DNA from: Hyphomicrobiales bacterium
GTDB lineage: Bacteria; Pseudomonadota; Alphaproteobacteria; Rhizobiales; S144-23
DNA length: 15,366 nucleotides
NCBI GenBank assembly: GCA_015494375.1
Contig: WGBL01000092.1
Location: forward strand, 1 to 15,366
Reading direction: 5' to 3'
Made by a program: the position numbers and the translations under genes
Shown: piece by piece, positions 13,210-15,366 of the stretch
Position numbering within the stretch: the stretch's first letter is position 1
Layout of the letters: the number at the start of each line of letters is the position of its first letter
Notes under the pieces: generated by a model
Told to the model about the DNA's origin: nothing
Seen by the model: the letters and a program-made list of their open reading frames with translations, nothing else
Databases searched by the model: none

Positions 13210-14382
13210 ATGAACTTCGATCCCCAAAAGCCATTCAACGATCTTCCGCCTCTGCCGCCGCGGGCCGACATCGAAACGCGCCCGATCCTCAAGTCGTGCA
13301 TCGCAGCCCATGCGGCCCTTGCCGAGCTGCGCCAAGCGGGCAACCTCATTCCCAACCCCTCGGTATTGATCAATACCATTCCGCTGCTCGAGGCGCGAGA
13401 CAGCTCGGAAATCGAGAACATCGTCACCACGACGGACGCATTGTTTCGACAGGCCAGCCTCAACGAGAAAAACGCCGACCCGGCCACCAAGGAGGCCCTT
13501 CGCTACCGCACCGCACTGCGCCGCGGCTTCGATTCAATCCTGCGCCAACCGCTTTCTACGAACACCGCCATTGAAATCTGTCGCATCATAAAAGACACGC
13601 AAATTGCGATCCGGAATACGCCGGGCACGAAATTGGCCAATCCTGCCACCGGTGCGGTCATTTACACACCGCCCGAAGGAGAAACGGTGATCCGCGAGAA
13701 GCTTGCGAACTGGGAGCGCTTTCTCCATGAGCAGCAAGAGATTGATCCGCTTGTGCGGCTTGCCGTACAGCACTACCAATTCGAAGCGATCCACCCATTT
13801 GCCGATGGCAATGGCCGCACCGGCCGGGTGCTCAACATCCTCTTTCTGATCCAAACAGGACTGCTGGAAACTCCCATCCTCTATCTGAGCCGCGCGATTT
13901 TGCAGACACGTCGCGACTATTATCGACTGCTTCTGCAAGTAACGCGCGAAGGGGCCTGGGAGCCATGGATCGCATACATGTTGAGATGCATCGAGGAGAC
14001 CGCCAGATGGACGACGCAAAAAATCCATGCCGTTCGCCGGCTCATGGCCCATACGGCGGACCATGTACGCTTGGCCGCACCGACGAGCTATTCCCATGAG
14101 CTGGTGGAGCTGATCTTTGCCCTGCCTTATGTGCGGATCGCAAATCTGGTCGAGGCGGGGCTGGCTGAGCGCCATCGCGCAGGATACCATCTGAGGGAGC
14201 TTGCTCGGGTTGGTGTGTTGAGGGAGATCAGGGCGGGTCGTCAGAAACTTTTCTTTCATCCAAAATACTTTGCGCTTCTGACAAGCGACGAGCATGACTT
14301 CGCACCCTACGACATGCCCGAAGAGCCGGCGCCCAAGGAGCGGAAAGGACAGCGGAGGTGGAGGAAGGCCCATGCCGAATGA
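13210..14382 (+). CDS. Fic family protein (predicted AMP-transferase) with winged-helix C-terminus
   Basis: Fic enzymes usually transfer AMP from ATP to hydroxyl side chains of target proteins. The product is 390 residues from ATG 13210; an in-frame GTG at 13201 is possible, and neither has a clear ribosome binding site. Order: a Fic N-terminal domain (FDPQKPFNDLPPLPP onward); the inhibitory helix SSEIEN at residues 65-70, matching (S/T)xxxE(G/N) with Glu69 as the blocking residue (class II Fic); the flap TGAVIYTPPEG; the complete active-site motif HPFADGNGRTGR with catalytic His195; and a C-terminal winged-helix region at about residues 285-360. Nothing essential is missing. It has no toxin-antitoxin partner, consistent with built-in inhibition. 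It overlaps yggS by 11 bases, and A+T-richer DNA with a probable operator precedes it. It may be an acquired gene between leuS and yggS. Confidence 0.92.
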   Translation: MNFDPQKPFNDLPPLPPRADIETRPILKSCIAAHAALAELRQAGNLIPNPSVLINTIPLLEARDSSEIENIVTTTDALFRQASLNEKNADPATKEALRYRTALRRGFDSILRQPLSTNTAIEICRIIKDTQIAIRNTPGTKLANPATGAVIYTPPEGETVIREKLANWERFLHEQQEIDPLVRLAVQHYQFEAIHPFADGNGRTGRVLNILFLIQTGLLETPILYLSRAILQTRRDYYRLLLQVTREGAWEPWIAYMLRCIEETARWTTQKIHAVRRLMAHTADHVRLAAPTSYSHELVELIFALPYVRIANLVEAGLAERHRAGYHLRELARVGVLREIRAGRQKLFFHPKYFALLTSDEHDFAPYDMPEEPAPKERKGQRRWRKAHAE

Positions 14383-15076
14383 GGCGGCCAGCCGCGAGGC
14401 ACGAGATGCGCGAGATGGTCCGCGCGCGCGTCTTGAGGCGGTGCGCACGCGCATTGCCGAGGCTGCCCTTAGCGCGGGGCGCGCGCCCGAAAGTGTGACC
14501 CTCATCGCCGTCTCAAAAACCTTCGGGGCGGACGCCATTGCCCCCGTCATCGAGGCGGGCCAGCGCGACTTTGGTGAGAACCGCGTCCAAGAGGCCAAGG
14601 ACAAGTGGCCGGCGCTGCGCGAGGGGCGGCCCGACATCCGCCTTCATCTCATCGGGCCATTGCAGTCCAACAAGGCGCGCGACGCGGTCGCCCTCTTCGA
14701 TGTCATTCACACCATCGACCGGCCCAAGATCGCCCGCGCCATCGCCGCCGAGATGGCCCGGCAGGCCCGCGCGCCCACCCTTTTCGTCCAGGTCAATACC
14801 GGCGAGGAGCCGCAAAAGGCGGGCGTTGCACCTGGCGCCCTAGCCGACCTGCTCACCCTCTGCCGCGACGAGCTCGGGCTTGCGATCGCGGGCCTCATGT
14901 GCATTCCGCCCATCTCAGAGCCGCCCCAAGCGCATTTCGCGCAGCTCGCGCGCCTGGCCGCCGAGCACGGCCTTGCTGCGCTCTCAATGGGCATGAGCGC
15001 CGATTTTGAGGCGGCCATTCGCCTGGGCGCCACCCATGTGCGCGTCGGCAGCGCCATCTTCGGGCCGCGTGGCTAA
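14372..15076 (+). CDS. yggS: YggS/PROSC family pyridoxal-phosphate homeostasis protein
   Basis: This cytosolic PLP-binding protein has the alanine-racemase-like TIM barrel fold. It buffers pyridoxal phosphate and influences vitamin B6 and amino-acid balance, without known catalytic activity. The product is 234 residues, the usual length. Key features are the PLP-binding Lys at about residue 49 in LIAVSKTFG, then GENRVQEAKDKW, HLIGPLQSNK, VQVNTGEEPQKAG and the phosphate-binding end SMGMSADFEAAIRLGATHVRVGSAIFG. The start ATG 14372 overlaps the 3' end of fic by 11 bases, with GAGGAAGG just upstream, so the two are probably translationally coupled. In related genomes, as I recall, this gene lies directly next to leuS, so fic may have been inserted between them. 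A hairpin follows the stop. Confidence 0.95.
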   Translation: MPNEAASREARDARDGPRARLEAVRTRIAEAALSAGRAPESVTLIAVSKTFGADAIAPVIEAGQRDFGENRVQEAKDKWPALREGRPDIRLHLIGPLQSNKARDAVALFDVIHTIDRPKIARAIAAEMARQARAPTLFVQVNTGEEPQKAGVAPGALADLLTLCRDELGLAIAGLMCIPPISEPPQAHFAQLARLAAEHGLAALSMGMSADFEAAIRLGATHVRVGSAIFGPRG

Positions 15077-15077
15077 C

Positions 15078-15111
15078 TGCCGGGATGGAGAGCCAGCTCC
15101 CGAAGCCGGCA
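15078..15111 (+). terminator. Hairpin directly after yggS (possible terminator)
   Basis: TGCCGG (15078-15083) pairs with CCGGCA (15106-15111), and inside it GGAG (15087-15090) pairs with CTCC (15097-15100) around AGCCAG, giving a two-part stem starting one base after the yggS stop. Only AAAT follows, with no T tract, so efficient intrinsic termination is doubtful. Confidence 0.4.
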
Positions 15112-15160
15112 AATCGCCCAGTCTACAGTTGGAGACTTCGAAAAACCTCTCTTTCACGTC

Positions 15161-15234
15161 ATCACCCGGCGTGACCGGGTGATCCAGGGGCCGAAAACGC
15201 GGCGTTTGCCGCTCTGGATTGCCGGGTCAAGCCC
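15161..15234. repeat. REP-like paired palindrome, second half truncated
   Basis: The first hairpin is ATCACCCGG-CGTGA-CCGGGTGAT (15161-15183), a perfect 9-bp stem. ATCCAG (15182-15187) pairs with CTGGAT (15214-15219), with an inner stem AAACGC-G-GCGTTT. The second hairpin starts ATTGCCGGG-TCAAG-CCC (15218-15234) and then stops, lacking the expected GGCAAT. The two halves are mirror-like (CGTCAT...CCAG and CTGG...), the layout of dispersed palindromic elements common in rhizobial-type genomes. The break coincides with the start of IS-like sequence. Confidence 0.7.
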
Positions 15235-15261
15235 ACTGCTGTCCGGTAGATTTTTCTGGAC

Positions 15262-15344
15262 ATGGCGCATGGCATTGATTCTAACCCGGTTCCAGATGTT
15301 TTGCGGATTTGGGACACGGATCGGAGGACAATGCCATGCGCCAT
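15262..15344 (+). promoter_or_regulatory. 16-bp perfect inverted repeat covering the transposase start codon
   Basis: ATGGCGCATGGCATTG (15262-15277) is the exact reverse complement of 15329-15344, with a 51-nt loop. The right arm contains the transposase ATG (15336-15338), and the GGAGG ribosome binding site (15323-15327) lies just inside the loop. A transcript entering from the flank would include both arms and could hide the start codon. A transcript begun inside the loop would lack the left arm. IS10 and IS50 are known to use this logic; applying it here is inference. Transposase binding is the alternative explanation. Confidence 0.6.
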
Positions 15345-15366
15345 CAAAATAGCGTATTTCACGGTC
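15336..15366 (+). CDS. Transposase, first 10 residues only (IS4 family, DUF4372 type)
   Basis: Only MRHQNSVFHG plus one base is visible before the window ends. This opening matches what I recall of IS4-family transposases with an N-terminal DUF4372 domain, DDE enzymes that move by cut-and-paste. GGAGG at 15323-15327 lies eight bases before the ATG, an excellent ribosome binding site. The ATG at 15331 is in another frame and gives no recognisable sequence. Whether the gene is intact cannot be seen. The family call rests on ten residues. Confidence 0.65.
   Translation, partial: MRHQNSVFHG

Larger units (their letters stand above)
15235..15366 (+). mobile_element. Left end of an insertion sequence, IS4-type (truncated by window edge)
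   Basis: The element is inferred from the transposase start at 15336 and from the abrupt interruption of the REP-like palindrome after 15234. The exact terminus is somewhere in 15235-15241 (ACTGCTGTCCGG...). A short TGTCC (15240-15244)/GGACA (15258-15262) inverted repeat lies near the tip. The right end, terminal repeats and target duplication are outside the window. Confidence 0.7.

Overview
The window is GC-rich chromosomal DNA from an alphaproteobacterium. A member of the Hyphomicrobiales or a near relative is my best guess. This rests on the secD-secF pair, the acetolactate synthase pair ilvB-ilvN, the leuS-lptE overlap, yggS close to leuS, and a REP-like palindrome of a kind common in rhizobial-type genomes. 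Most of it is housekeeping core, with accessory insertions at the right-hand end.

Layout. The 3' part of secD and a complete secF (1-1919, +) encode the proton-driven accessory subunits of the Sec translocon. A 327-bp gap leads to ilvB (2247-4010, +) and ilvN (4228-4806, +), the catalytic and regulatory subunits of acetolactate synthase in branched-chain amino acid synthesis. ilvN meets a MOP-family polysaccharide flippase (6263-4803, -) tail to tail, and the two share one CTAG as their stop codons. Upstream of the flippase on the same strand is a 79-residue orphan (6643-6404). A gap rich in inverted repeats (6644-6922) separates it from a small secreted protein (6923-7216, +), which converges on a SIMPL/DUF541 periplasmic protein (8076-7279, -). 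Next come a MOSC-domain protein (8486-9292, +), an A+T-richer convergent spacer, and lptE and leuS (12777-9576, -). Divergent from leuS are a Fic-domain AMP-transferase with a C-terminal winged helix (13210-14382, +) and the overlapping PLP-homeostasis gene yggS (14372-15076, +). The window ends in a REP-like palindrome cut by the left end of an IS4-type insertion sequence, whose transposase start is just inside the edge.

The most unusual signal lies between the genes. Most gaps carry their own short tandem array (unit 7-21 bp, 2-6 copies), and every array has a different unit: 14x3 on the secD stop, 13x6 starting on the secF stop, 15x3 ending in the ilvB ribosome binding site, 16x6 between ilvB and ilvN, 21x2.4 in frame in the flippase, 7x4.8 in its leader, 16x2 before the SIMPL gene, 18x2 between the MOSC gene and lptE, 17x3 in the leuS leader, and 19x3 between leuS and fic. 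Because the units are unrelated in sequence, local duplication or slippage fits better than a dispersed repeat family. Also notable are a set of ATGGCRCAT half-sites in front of fic, and a perfect 16-bp inverted repeat in the IS that would hide the transposase start codon in transcripts entering from outside.
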